DNA from: Bacteroidota bacterium
Lineage (GTDB): Bacteria; Bacteroidota; Bacteroidia; Bacteroidales; SZUA-534
NCBI GenBank assembly: GCA_003250355.1
Contig: QKGS01000067.1
Location: 1 to 64,000 of the forward strand
Length of the DNA: 64,000 nucleotides
Direction: 5' to 3'
Under the pieces are notes generated by a model that saw only the letters and a list, made by a program, of their open reading frames with translations, was not told the origin of the DNA and searched no databases. A program made the position numbers and the translations under genes. This document shows, piece after piece, positions 1-8,052 of this stretch (positions are counted from its first letter, which is position 1; each line of letters begins with the position of its first letter).

Positions 1-1101
1 CTTACCATAATAAGCGATGGTCTGAATAAGAACGGAAAAGAAAACCGTGAGGAACTTACACGGTCGTTAAAAGATTTTAGTGATACATTCTCTAAAAACG
101 TTAAAGAGTTTAATGACCTTCAAAAGCAGAAGTTTGATTCTATGTCAACCAAACAGGATGAACTGGTGAAAGCTACAGAACTGAAACTGGAAAAAATGCG
201 TGAAACTGTTGACGAAAAGCTCCACAAAACATTAGAAGAACGTCTTGGACAATCCTTTAAAATTGTAAGTGAACGATTAGAAGCCGTTCAGAAAGGACTT
301 GGTGAGATGCAGAATTTGGCTAACGGAGTTGGGGACTTGAAAAAGGTTTTAAGCAATGTGAAAACCCGGGGTGTTTTAGGTGAAATACAGCTTGGAAATA
401 TCTTGGAGCAAATTATGGCTCCGGAGCAATATGAGGCAAACGTAAAAACAAAACAGGGTTCAAACGACCATGTGGAATTTGCAATCAAACTTCCGGGTAA
501 AGATGATTTTGGTAAAGAAGTATACTTGCCTATTGATGCCAAGTTCCCACAAGAAGACTACGTTCGTTTACAAACGGCTTACGATGAAGGTGATATTGCC
601 GGGATTGATTCGGCTAATAAAGCATTGGTACAATCCATTAAAAAGTTTGCAAAAGATATACGTGACAAGTATATCGACCCACCACATACCACCGATTTTG
701 GGATTATGTTCTTACCCATTGAAGGTTTGTTTGCCGAAGTGGTGCGCCAACCGGAACAGGTGGCTTTATTGCAGCGTGATTTTAAAATTATAGTAACCGG
801 GCCTACTACATTGGCAGCCATGTTGAACAGTTTGCAGATGGGCTTCAAGACCTTAGCAATACAAAAACGAAGCAGTGAAGTTTGGCAAATTCTAGGTGCA
901 GTGAAAACCGAATTTGGAAAGTTTGGTGGTGTACTTGAAAAGGCTCAGAAAAAAATTAATGAGGCCAATGTTGAATTGGATAATTTAGTGGGTACACGTA
1001 CCAAAATGATGCTGTCGAAATTGAAAAAGGTGGAAGAATTGCCATCGGCAGAAGCAACCGCTGTATTGGGTGAAGCAATTGAATTAGAAACAGAAGATTA
1101 A
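1..1101 (+). CDS. rmuC: RmuC family DNA recombination protein, 5' end outside the window
   Basis: The reading frame is open from base 1, so the gene is truncated by the window edge; 366 residues are visible. RmuC proteins limit recombination at inverted repeats and carry a PD-(D/E)XK-like nuclease fold after a long coiled coil. The visible N-terminal ~100 residues are Lys/Glu-rich and coiled-coil-like. The core follows with family hallmarks: LGEIQLGNILEQ, PIDAKFP, IMFLPIEGLFAEVVR and VTGPTTLAAMLNSLQMGF. The C-terminus returns to a helical, charged tail. An internal ATG at 142 is not the start because the coiled-coil frame continues upstream. It is followed 8 bases later by a stump of hsdM. 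RmuC genes are often found with type I restriction genes in Bacteroidota (general knowledge), which makes that neighbour meaningful. Confidence 0.93.
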   Translation, partial: LTIISDGLNKNGKENREELTRSLKDFSDTFSKNVKEFNDLQKQKFDSMSTKQDELVKATELKLEKMRETVDEKLHKTLEERLGQSFKIVSERLEAVQKGLGEMQNLANGVGDLKKVLSNVKTRGVLGEIQLGNILEQIMAPEQYEANVKTKQGSNDHVEFAIKLPGKDDFGKEVYLPIDAKFPQEDYVRLQTAYDEGDIAGIDSANKALVQSIKKFAKDIRDKYIDPPHTTDFGIMFLPIEGLFAEVVRQPEQVALLQRDFKIIVTGPTTLAAMLNSLQMGFKTLAIQKRSSEVWQILGAVKTEFGKFGGVLEKAQKKINEANVELDNLVGTRTKMMLSKLKKVEELPSAEATAVLGEAIELETED

Positions 1102-1109
1102 ATAATTAT

Positions 1110-1277
1110 ATGGCTAAAAAGAACGGAAACGGAGCGGACGAAAAGCCTGAACAGAAGCTGTGGAAAACGGCAGATAAATTACGGAAGAATAATAATCTTG
1201 TTTCATCATCGTTATTAAAAGAAAGAAATCAAAGATTTGATTGGCATACCTATTTTGTAAATATTGTGGTTAAATAG
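1110..1277 (+). pseudogene. Truncated N-terminus of a type I restriction methylase (HsdM) gene
   Basis: A 55-codon frame starts 8 bases after rmuC. Its first ~28 residues, MAKKNGNGADEKPEQ then KLWKTADKLRKNN, look like the start of HsdM (N6_N4 methylase N-terminal domain), where KLW..ADKLRxN normally continues into DAAEYKHVVLGLIFLKYIS. Here the similarity stops abruptly after the DKLRKNN stretch, and an unrelated tail of about 27 residues runs to a TAG. No SAM-binding or NPPF/NPPY motif, no hsdS and no hsdR follow, so this is read as the scar of a deleted restriction-modification operon. It could still be expressed as a short peptide from rmuC mRNA. The hsdM assignment rests on recognising a short segment. 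Confidence 0.68.
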
Positions 1278-1310
1278 AAACTGCCGGACTTATAAAAGCC
1301 CGGCAGTTTT
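1278..1310. terminator. Bidirectional intrinsic terminator between the rmuC/hsdM stump and recA
   Basis: AAACTGCCGG(A)CT pairs with AGCCCGGCAGTTT across a short loop, with one A:C mismatch. T-rich sequence lies on the plus-strand side and A-rich sequence on the other, so it can serve both converging units. Confidence 0.8.
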
Positions 1311-1326
1311 ATTAATTATAATTGAA

Positions 1327-2349
1327 TTAAGCCTGCACAACAGCTCCGGCCAATACTTCTACTATTTTTGTTTCAAGCTCTTTGGCAAGTTCAGGGTTAT
1401 CAACCAATAATTGACGTACAGCTTCGCGTCCTTGGCCCAGTTTAGTGTCGCCGTAGCTAAACCACGATCCGGCTTTTTTTATTACGTTGTGTTCAACACC
1501 AAGGTCAATTATTTCACCTGTTTTCGATATTCCTTCGCCATACATAATATCAAACTCTGCTTTACGGAAAGGAGGGGCCATTTTATTTTTTACAACCTTA
1601 ACCCTAACCTTATTCCCAACTACATCTTCTCCGTCTTTTATCTGCCCTATGCGACGTATGTCGATACGAACCGAAGCATAAAATTTTAGTGCATTACCTC
1701 CGGTTGTAGTTTCAGGGCTTCCAAACATTACACCAATTTTATCGCGAAGCTGGTTTATGAAAATGCAACAGGTTTTAGTTTTACTAATAGTTGAAGTTAG
1801 TTTACGTAGTGCCTGTGACATAAGTCGGGCTTGTAATCCCATTTTAGAGTCACCCATATCGCCTTCTATTTCAGCCTTTGGGGTAAGTGCAGCTACTGAG
1901 TCAATTACTATTATGTCAACTGCACCACTACGTATTAGGTGGTCTGCAATTTCAAGTGCTTGTTCTCCGTTATCGGGTTGTGAAACAAGGAGCTCGTTTA
2001 TATCTACGCCAAGTTTTTCAGCATAAAAACGGTCAAATGCATGTTCGGCGTCAATAAAGGCAGCTATGCCCCCTGCTTTCTGAGCCTCTGCTATTGCATG
2101 TATGGCCAAAGTTGTTTTACCCGACGACTCAGGTCCGTATATCTCTACAATTCTCCCTTTTGCGTATCCTCCTACTCCCAGTGCCAAATCCAAACCAATT
2201 GACCCGGCAGGTATTGCAGGTACATCTTCTATTGCATCGGAACCCATTCGCATTATTGCCCCTTTTCCGTAGCTTTTTTCTATTTTATCTAAGGTTAGTT
2301 GTAGTGCTTTTAGTTTTTCTTTGTTTACTTCTGTTTGTTCTTTTGCCAT
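1327..2349 (-). CDS. recA: Recombinase A
   Basis: The 340-residue product is the strand-exchange ATPase of homologous recombination and SOS co-protease. The Walker A motif GPESSGKTT lies at residues 72-80, the Walker B strand [10 protein letters not shown] follows, and the L2 region includes [20 protein letters not shown]. The length is normal, and the C-terminal extension is short without a strongly acidic tail. The gene is last of a minus-strand series and ends at a bidirectional terminator. A TATATTTG -7 element and a perfect 9-bp inverted repeat lie 53-76 bases upstream of the start, which would allow its own regulation. Confidence 0.99.
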   Translation of the reverse strand: MAKEQTEVNKEKLKALQLTLDKIEKSYGKGAIMRMGSDAIEDVPAIPAGSIGLDLALGVGGYAKGRIVEIYGPESSGKTTLAIHAIAEAQKAGGIAAFIDAEHAFDRFYAEKLGVDINELLVSQPDNGEQALEIADHLIRSGAVDIIVIDSVAALTPKAEIEGDMGDSKMGLQARLMSQALRKLTSTISKTKTCCIFINQLRDKIGVMFGSPETTTGGNALKFYASVRIDIRRIGQIKDGEDVVGNKVRVKVVKNKMAPPFRKAEFDIMYGEGISKTGEIIDLGVEHNVIKKAGSWFSYGDTKLGQGREAVRQLLVDNPELAKELETKIVEVLAGAVVQA

Positions 2350-2401
2350 ATTTATATTGTCTTGAAAATGAGTGTTAAATGATATTTATTTATAAAAACT
2401 C

Positions 2402-2425
2402 ATCAAATATAGATAAATATTTGAT
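2402..2425. promoter_or_regulatory. Inverted repeat overlapping the recA promoter (candidate operator)
   Basis: ATCAAATAT, 6 bases, ATATTTGAT: a perfect 9-bp inverted repeat. On the minus strand it contains the TATATTTG -7 element at 2411-2404. A damage-response repressor site is a possible reading, but no known LexA consensus is recognised and AT-rich dyads occur by chance. Confidence 0.4.
2404..2411 (-). promoter_or_regulatory. Predicted recA promoter -7 element
   Basis: TATATTTG on the minus strand matches the Bacteroidota TAnnTTTG consensus, 55 bases before the recA start codon. No TTG was found at the ideal distance upstream. Confidence 0.5.
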
Positions 2426-2441
2426 AAAATAATTAGCTAGC

Positions 2442-2460
2442 GTGCTAAAAATATTAGCAC
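2442..2460 (-). terminator. Short hairpin after lpdA, weak terminator candidate
   Basis: GTGCTAA, 5-base loop, TTAGCAC is a perfect 7-bp stem 31 bases beyond the lpdA stop. The downstream strand is only moderately T-rich, so termination would be partial and read-through into recA possible. Confidence 0.35.
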
Positions 2461-2490
2461 AATTAATTTGCAATGTTAAATTATATAAGA

Positions 2491-3882
2491 TTAAATATGA
2501 ATAACCTCGTTATAAGCCGCTGCGGCGGCTTCCATTATGGCTTCGCTCATAGTTGGGTGCGGATGTATTGATTTTATTAAGTCATGTCCATCGGCATCGA
2601 GCTTTTTCGACAATACTAATTCTGTAATCATTTCAGTTACATTTGCTCCAATTAAATGTGCTCCTATAAGTTTATTCGTATTATTGTCGAAAATAAGTTT
2701 TGCAAATCCTTCATTTTCACCTGCGGTAGTTGCTTTACCTGATGCTGTAAAGGGAAATTTCCCGATTTTGAAATCAATTCCGGCTTCAGTTGCTGTTTTT
2801 TCTGTCATACCTACCGATGCTATTTCAGGTATAGTAAAAGTGCAACCGGGTATGTTTGTATAGTCAATAGGTTTTACTTCAATACCGGCTATTTTTTCTA
2901 CACAAGTTATAGCCTCAGCCGATGCTACATGGGCAAGAGCGGGAGTATTAATAATATCACCGATAGCATATATACCGTTAATATTGGTTTTGTAAAATTC
3001 ATCAACTTTAATTTTCCCTTTTTCTGTTTCTATTCCAATCTCTTCAATCCCAATATTTTCAATGTTTGGAGTAATTCCTACTGCCGATAAAACTATGTCG
3101 GTTTCAATGCGTTCTATACCTTTTTTACTTTTTACGGTAACAATACATTTATCGCCCGATTTATCAACACTTTCAACCGAAGAGTCAACCATAACCGATA
3201 CTTTATTTTTTTTAAATGACCGTCCAAGTTGTTTTGAAACCTCTTCATCTTCATTTGGAACCACGTAAGACATATATTCAATAAGAGTAACTTTGGTTCC
3301 TATTGAATTATAAAAATAAGCAAATTCGCTCCCAATAGCTCCGGAACCTATTATCACCATACTTTCCGGTATTTGAGTAAGGGTAAGGGCTTTTCTGTAT
3401 CCAATTATTTTTGTGCCGTCTTGTGGTATATTGGGTAAATTGCGAGAGCGGGCTCCTGTGGCAAGTATTATATTTTTGGCTGATATGTTTTTTTTATTGC
3501 CTGTTTCGTCAGTTACTTCAACAATGCTATTCGATATCAGTTTTCCAAAGCCATTAATTAGTTCAATTTTATTTTTTTTAAATAAATATTGTACTCCGTT
3601 ACTCATTCTTTCGGCAATGGCTCTGCTGCGTTCAACTATTTTTGTAAGGTTGGGTTTTGCTACCCCTTCGGTTTCTATTCCGTATTCATTGGCATTCGAT
3701 ATGTAATTATAAACCTGAGCACTTTTCAAAAGCGATTTTGTAGGAATACAACCCCAATTTAGGCAAACACCTCCTAGTTCCGCTTTTTCAACTACGGCAA
3801 CATTCATTCCCAGTTGCGATGCTCTTATTGCTGCAACGTAACCGCCCGGACCGCTACCAATAATTATAATATCGTATTCCAT
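2491..3882 (-). CDS. lpdA: Dihydrolipoyl dehydrogenase (E3)
   Basis: A 463-residue flavoprotein disulfide reductase that reoxidises dihydrolipoamide in 2-oxoacid dehydrogenase or glycine cleavage complexes. The FAD dinucleotide motif GSGPGG is at residues 9-14, the redox-active pair is C40 and C45 in GGVCLNWGC, the NAD-binding GSGAIGSEFAY lies in the middle, and the C-terminal dimer-interface motif HPHPTMSEA supplies the catalytic His. Full length, ordinary composition. It starts 14 bases after znuB on the same strand, so it may be co-transcribed with the metal importer although there is no obvious functional link. No E1/E2 genes are in the window. Confidence 0.97.
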   Translation of the reverse strand: MEYDIIIIGSGPGGYVAAIRASQLGMNVAVVEKAELGGVCLNWGCIPTKSLLKSAQVYNYISNANEYGIETEGVAKPNLTKIVERSRAIAERMSNGVQYLFKKNKIELINGFGKLISNSIVEVTDETGNKKNISAKNIILATGARSRNLPNIPQDGTKIIGYRKALTLTQIPESMVIIGSGAIGSEFAYFYNSIGTKVTLIEYMSYVVPNEDEEVSKQLGRSFKKNKVSVMVDSSVESVDKSGDKCIVTVKSKKGIERIETDIVLSAVGITPNIENIGIEEIGIETEKGKIKVDEFYKTNINGIYAIGDIINTPALAHVASAEAITCVEKIAGIEVKPIDYTNIPGCTFTIPEIASVGMTEKTATEAGIDFKIGKFPFTASGKATTAGENEGFAKLIFDNNTNKLIGAHLIGANVTEMITELVLSKKLDADGHDLIKSIHPHPTMSEAIMEAAAAAYNEVIHI

Positions 3883-3896
3883 TATATTTAGTTTTA

Positions 3897-4724
3897 TTAT
3901 TTCCTGTTATTCTTACCTGAAATAAATTTATAAACTTTTGCAAAAATGAATATCAAAGTGAGCGTAAAAATAATTGTAGCACCGGAAGGTATGCCGAAAT
4001 AAAAAGCTGCAAATAGTCCTGCAATAGTTCCGGCTAAACATATTAATGATGAATAAATCATTATGGTTTTAAAATTGTCGGAAAATAATAGTGCTGTGTT
4101 TTGAGGGATAGTTAGCATACTCATAACTAGTATTATACCTGCTATTTTTATGTTTACAACTATGCTTAGGGCAACAATTGCCATAAGCGAATAATTAATT
4201 AGCGTAACCGGAGCATTTTGGCTTTTTGAAAAACTCTCGTCAAATGAGATATAAAGTATTGGACGGTAAAATATAGTAAATGCAACTGTAACCCCAACAG
4301 TAAGTAATATAATAATAATAAGTTCGGTTAAGCTTACTGTTAAAATACTGCCAAATAAGTAGCTCATAAGGTTAGGAGAAAAACCAGGTGTTATATATAT
4401 AAATATAATTCCTAAAGCCATTCCCAGCGACCACAGAATACCAATGCCTGAGTCATTTCTGATATTACCTTTTTTTGAAAACCACTCTATTAAAAATGCT
4501 GCAATTAATGAAAATATCATAGCTCCGGTAAATGGGGCAATACCCAAAAAGAAAGCCATACCAATACCGCCAAACGAAGCGTGTGTAATGCCTCCCGATA
4601 TAAAAACCATACGCTTAGTTACTATATATGTACCTATTATGCCACACAATACGCTTGAAAAAAGTGAAGCCCAAAGTGCATGTTGCAGGAAAGTATATTG
4701 AATAATGCCTGATATGAATTCCAT
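3897..4724 (-). CDS. znuB: Zinc/manganese ABC transporter permease (ZnuB type)
   Basis: A 275-residue inner-membrane protein with about eight hydrophobic segments, the permease of a cluster C (ABC-3 family) metal importer. It has the family pattern GGITHASFGGIGMAFFLG in the second loop and the RMVFISGG start of that region. It lies 3 bases after znuC and in the same direction, so the two are translated together. Zinc is the likely substrate because the partner binding protein has a His-rich loop, but manganese cannot be excluded from sequence. Confidence 0.93.
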   Translation of the reverse strand: MEFISGIIQYTFLQHALWASLFSSVLCGIIGTYIVTKRMVFISGGITHASFGGIGMAFFLGIAPFTGAMIFSLIAAFLIEWFSKKGNIRNDSGIGILWSLGMALGIIFIYITPGFSPNLMSYLFGSILTVSLTELIIIILLTVGVTVAFTIFYRPILYISFDESFSKSQNAPVTLINYSLMAIVALSIVVNIKIAGIILVMSMLTIPQNTALLFSDNFKTIMIYSSLICLAGTIAGLFAAFYFGIPSGATIIFTLTLIFIFAKVYKFISGKNNRK

Positions 4725-4727
4725 ATA

Positions 4728-5471
4728 TTAATGTTTGTGTTTTGCCAAAACCTGGTGAGGAACTTCGCCGTGTGTAATTATTTGTATAGGGCATTCATAG
4801 TGAGCAAGTTGTTCGGCTGTAATTTTATTCGACTCATGATAATGCAAATGCTTATTAACACACGCTATAGTTTTTACTTTCGATGAAATAGTACCTAAGT
4901 CGTGCGATATCATTAGTATTGCCATATTCTTATTTAAATCGGCAAGCCAGTCGTAAAGCTTCATTTCAAATTTGCTGTCAACATATGTCCCCGGTTCATC
5001 AAGAATAAGGAGCTTGGGCTCATTAATTAAAGCACGACAAAGAAGAGCTCTTTGCATTTGTCCACCTGATAATTTTCCAATTGGTTTTTTAAAAATATCG
5101 GATATTCCTGCTTGCTCAGCTAGTTCTTGAGCTTTTGTTATGTCATTGTTTAAATATCGCTTCCAAATACCTTTTTTCCCACTCAAACCCGATAAAATAA
5201 CATCGCCAACAATTATAGGAAACTGTTTGTCAAAATCATTTGTCTGGGGCAAGTAGCCTATTTCTGATTTCTTTATATTCAGGGTTATTTCACCTGACCA
5301 TAGCGGAACCGAGCCAAGTATTGACTTTACAAGAGTAGTTTTTCCTCCACCATTAGGCCCGATAACTCCAATAAAATCATTAGAATTGATATTTAATGAA
5401 ACATTATCAAGAACTTTCTGGTTTTGATATCCTGTATGTATATTCTTTATTGATATTATTGTTTCCGGCAT
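4728..5471 (-). CDS. znuC: Zinc/manganese ABC transporter ATP-binding protein (ZnuC type)
   Basis: A 247-residue ABC ATPase that energises the ZnuB permease. Walker A GPNGGGKTT is at residues 38-46, the signature is KLSGGQMQRALL, Walker B is LLILDEP with a following H-loop MISHDLG. The final ~35 residues carry several His and Cys (HYECP, THGEVPHQ, KHKH), a feature of this ATPase group that may bind metal. It precedes znuB by 3 bases. The binding protein gene is separated from it by a glycosyltransferase-like gene, which is unusual. Confidence 0.94.
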   Translation of the reverse strand: MPETIISIKNIHTGYQNQKVLDNVSLNINSNDFIGVIGPNGGGKTTLVKSILGSVPLWSGEITLNIKKSEIGYLPQTNDFDKQFPIIVGDVILSGLSGKKGIWKRYLNNDITKAQELAEQAGISDIFKKPIGKLSGGQMQRALLCRALINEPKLLILDEPGTYVDSKFEMKLYDWLADLNKNMAILMISHDLGTISSKVKTIACVNKHLHYHESNKITAEQLAHYECPIQIITHGEVPHQVLAKHKH

Positions 5472-5551
5472 TGTCCTTTTCTTGATTTTTTAAAGATAAC
5501 ATAATAATTGCTCAAAAGTTCAATATAAATAATTGAGATACCTGCTTGTAA

Positions 5552-7009
5552 CTATTTTAAAATAACCTTAATTAGAATTGTATTTGAGTTAGCGTATTCT
5601 TTAATTATTTCATATTCCGATATATTAATATTTTGGAGTTCTTCTTTAAAAAGGTATCGGTAGTGATCTTTTTCTGATATGCCATTGCGGTTAACTTCAT
5701 TTAGCCAATTGTAATTTTTAGTAATACGATAAAAGTTAATAGTTGGTTCAAAAAGCCAGCTAATGCCTAAGTTTACATTGTTTTCTGAAATTGTATATTC
5801 TGATAGGGTTGTCAGCATATTTTTTGTATTCATATCATACTTCCATTCACCATAAGCATACATATCTGATTTCGTTATATAACTAATTGATGATATCGCT
5901 GACAATATTATTAATGATGTAATGATAATTTTTTTTTTATCATTTATCAGAAAGTATTTTATTAAAAAACCGAAATGGATAATAAAAAGTGGAAATAAAA
6001 ATATTGCAAAGCGTCCTATTGGATAATCAGAACCAAATAATACATGAAGCAATATTATAATAGCAGATATTGAAATAATAATAAAAGTACTTAAAATCAG
6101 TTCAGTATTATTTTTTATAAATGTTTGATTATGAAGTTTAATGTTTTTTGCAATAATATATAGCGAAAAAGAGGTAGCTATAATTATTACAATTGTTATG
6201 GTTGTTATTATAAAGTTAGGAATGTGCGCATTGTGAAAAGTATTTATTATGACACTGTAAATAGTATCGGATAAAAAATTGTTTTTCCCCCCAAAGTTAA
6301 GGTTACTATAGCTGATAACCCTTCTTACAGGCTCGAACAAAATTCCCAAAGCTATAATTAATGGTATTGTGTGAATAATATTTGCTTTAATGAGGTTGAA
6401 TTTATTTTTTAGCACAATATTTTTCAATAATTCATATATGTTGAATGTTAAAAGTATTGATGCATAGAATGTTAGTAGCGTAAAATTGCTTAAGGAAGCC
6501 ATTAGTGCACCAAAATGGAATAATCCTAAATTTAAATATCGCTTTTTGTTTTTTATAAACTTTGAAAAATGGTAGAAGCTCATAATCATAAAACCTACCG
6601 ATAGTCCATATCCTCGAGCAAGACCAAATAGATTGTTTAAAAGCGGATTAGTTATTAGCAATAGAAATATTGAAAGTGTAAAAAGGAGTTTTTCTGATTT
6701 GAAAAGAAAAAAAGAATATATAATGTAAACCGCAAATAGAATGATATTTGGAAATCTGAGTGCTAATTCTGATGAACCTGCAATAATTTCAGCATATTTC
6801 ATTAGTAAGCTGTTTAGTATGTGATTATTTGTATACCAGTCGCTGAATGATATTATTTGCATAAATGTACTGCTGCAATAGTTAAGGTATGAAAAGCTCT
6901 CGTCGTGAGTAAATGACGAAATATTTGCTTTTATTAATGCAAAAGTCAAAATAGCCAGTCCGGAAAGAAATATTAGTGTTTTAATTATTGTAGATAATAC
7001 AGGTTTCAC
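5552..7009 (-). CDS. GT-C fold membrane glycosyltransferase-like protein
   Basis: A 485-residue polytopic membrane protein with roughly 10-11 hydrophobic segments and a soluble C-terminal domain of about 90 residues. The first extracytoplasmic loop carries THDESFSY (residues 34-41), the acidic pair typical of GT-C enzymes (ArnT/PMT/GT39-GT83-like) that use polyprenyl-phosphate sugars, and RFPNIILF lies where this superfamily has a conserved RhP motif. No specific substrate is recognised. The gene sits between znuA and znuC in the same direction with 80-94 base spacers, so it appears inserted into the metal-uptake cluster. The codon and base composition are more AT-rich than its neighbours by eye. 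An O-antigen or lipid-modifying role is possible but unproven. Confidence 0.6.
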   Translation of the reverse strand: MKPVLSTIIKTLIFLSGLAILTFALIKANISSFTHDESFSYLNYCSSTFMQIISFSDWYTNNHILNSLLMKYAEIIAGSSELALRFPNIILFAVYIIYSFFLFKSEKLLFTLSIFLLLITNPLLNNLFGLARGYGLSVGFMIMSFYHFSKFIKNKKRYLNLGLFHFGALMASLSNFTLLTFYASILLTFNIYELLKNIVLKNKFNLIKANIIHTIPLIIALGILFEPVRRVISYSNLNFGGKNNFLSDTIYSVIINTFHNAHIPNFIITTITIVIIIATSFSLYIIAKNIKLHNQTFIKNNTELILSTFIIISISAIIILLHVLFGSDYPIGRFAIFLFPLFIIHFGFLIKYFLINDKKKIIITSLIILSAISSISYITKSDMYAYGEWKYDMNTKNMLTTLSEYTISENNVNLGISWLFEPTINFYRITKNYNWLNEVNRNGISEKDHYRYLFKEELQNINISEYEIIKEYANSNTILIKVILK

Positions 7010-7103
7010 ATAGATAAATTTTAATTAAGTATTCGGTATTTTTAATGGCTCAAATCAGTTATTGTTGTATATACTTCAAATATGTAAGATTTTCATCAAA
7101 ATA

Positions 7104-7976
7104 TTATTTATTAAATGCACTTTCAAATTCACTCATTGTGTTAAACCATTCATATGCCAAAGGATTCATAACAACTACATTTCCACCTATTTCTTTAGCT
7201 ATGGTTTCGGCTTGTGCGCTGCTGAATTCTTTTTGAATAAATATCATACGGATGTCGTTCTCTTTTGCAATAGATACTACTGTGGCAAGTTGCTTTGCTG
7301 TTGCTTCTTTCCCGTTATGCTCTATCGCTACTTGATGCATACCAAGGTCTTGTGCCAAATATGTCCACACAGGGTGATATACAATAAAGCTTTTCCCTTT
7401 TTGCGGTTCTAAATTTTTTATAAGTCTATTTTCAACAGAGTCGCATTTCGAAATAAATGATTCCAAATTTGATTTCATTTCAATACTATGTTGCGGAAAT
7501 AGTTCAGCCAGTGAGTTGTATATGTTTACAGCCTGTATCTTTACTAACCTGGGCGATAACCATATGTGCGGATTATATGCACCATGGTGGTGTTCTTCGC
7601 CATCATGGTCGCAACTATGTTCTTCATGGGTTAATTCTATTCCGGTTGAAGTATCATATACTTTCATTTTTTTATTTACCGATGAAATTTTTTTCATCCA
7701 AGCCTTTTCAAAACTAATATTACCTATTTTAAAATAAGCTTGTGAATTGCTCAATAGTAACATTTGCTGGGGAGTTGGTTCATATACAGCATGGCTTGCC
7801 CCCGGTGGTATCATTACATTTACTGTAAGCCATTCTCCTGCAATTTGGTCTATAAAGAATTTTTGAGGTATTATACTAACAGTTACCGTAGGTTTAGTGT
7901 TTCTTTGGCTTGTTTTACAGCCCGATATTGTTATTGCAAATAATGCTAATATTAATATGTGTTTCATTTTATTCAT
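7104..7976 (-). CDS. znuA: Zinc/manganese ABC transporter substrate-binding lipoprotein (ZnuA type)
   Basis: A 290-residue cluster A-I metal-binding protein. The lipoprotein signal MKHILILALFAITISGC places the acylated Cys at about residue 20, so it is anchored in a membrane facing the periplasm. Expected metal-ligand segments are present: PGASHAVYEP, a His/Asp/Glu loop (SCDHDGEEHHHG), AYNPHIWLSP, and AIEHNGKEA. The frame extends upstream to 8066, but that would overlap the mutS-like gene and bury the signal peptide, so the ATG at 7976 was chosen (7967 is equally plausible). It works with ZnuB and ZnuC downstream, from which it is separated by a GT-C gene. The His-rich loop favours zinc. Confidence 0.93.
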   Translation of the reverse strand: MNKMKHILILALFAITISGCKTSQRNTKPTVTVSIIPQKFFIDQIAGEWLTVNVMIPPGASHAVYEPTPQQMLLLSNSQAYFKIGNISFEKAWMKKISSVNKKMKVYDTSTGIELTHEEHSCDHDGEEHHHGAYNPHIWLSPRLVKIQAVNIYNSLAELFPQHSIEMKSNLESFISKCDSVENRLIKNLEPQKGKSFIVYHPVWTYLAQDLGMHQVAIEHNGKEATAKQLATVVSIAKENDIRMIFIQKEFSSAQAETIAKEIGGNVVVMNPLAYEWFNTMSEFESAFNK

Positions 7977-8039
7977 TTTTAGATTCAGTACTCTTATCTC
8001 TATAATATAAAGGCGCTTTATTATTATTACTTTTTCAAA

Positions 8040-8047
8040 CAAATATA
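8040..8047 (-). promoter_or_regulatory. Predicted promoter -7 element before znuA
   Basis: TATATTTG on the minus strand lies in the gap between the mutS-like stop and znuA. A TTG is present upstream but with only 16 bases between, shorter than the usual 19. It would allow metal uptake genes to be expressed independently of the upstream gene. Confidence 0.4.
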
Positions 8048-8052
8048 GAATG

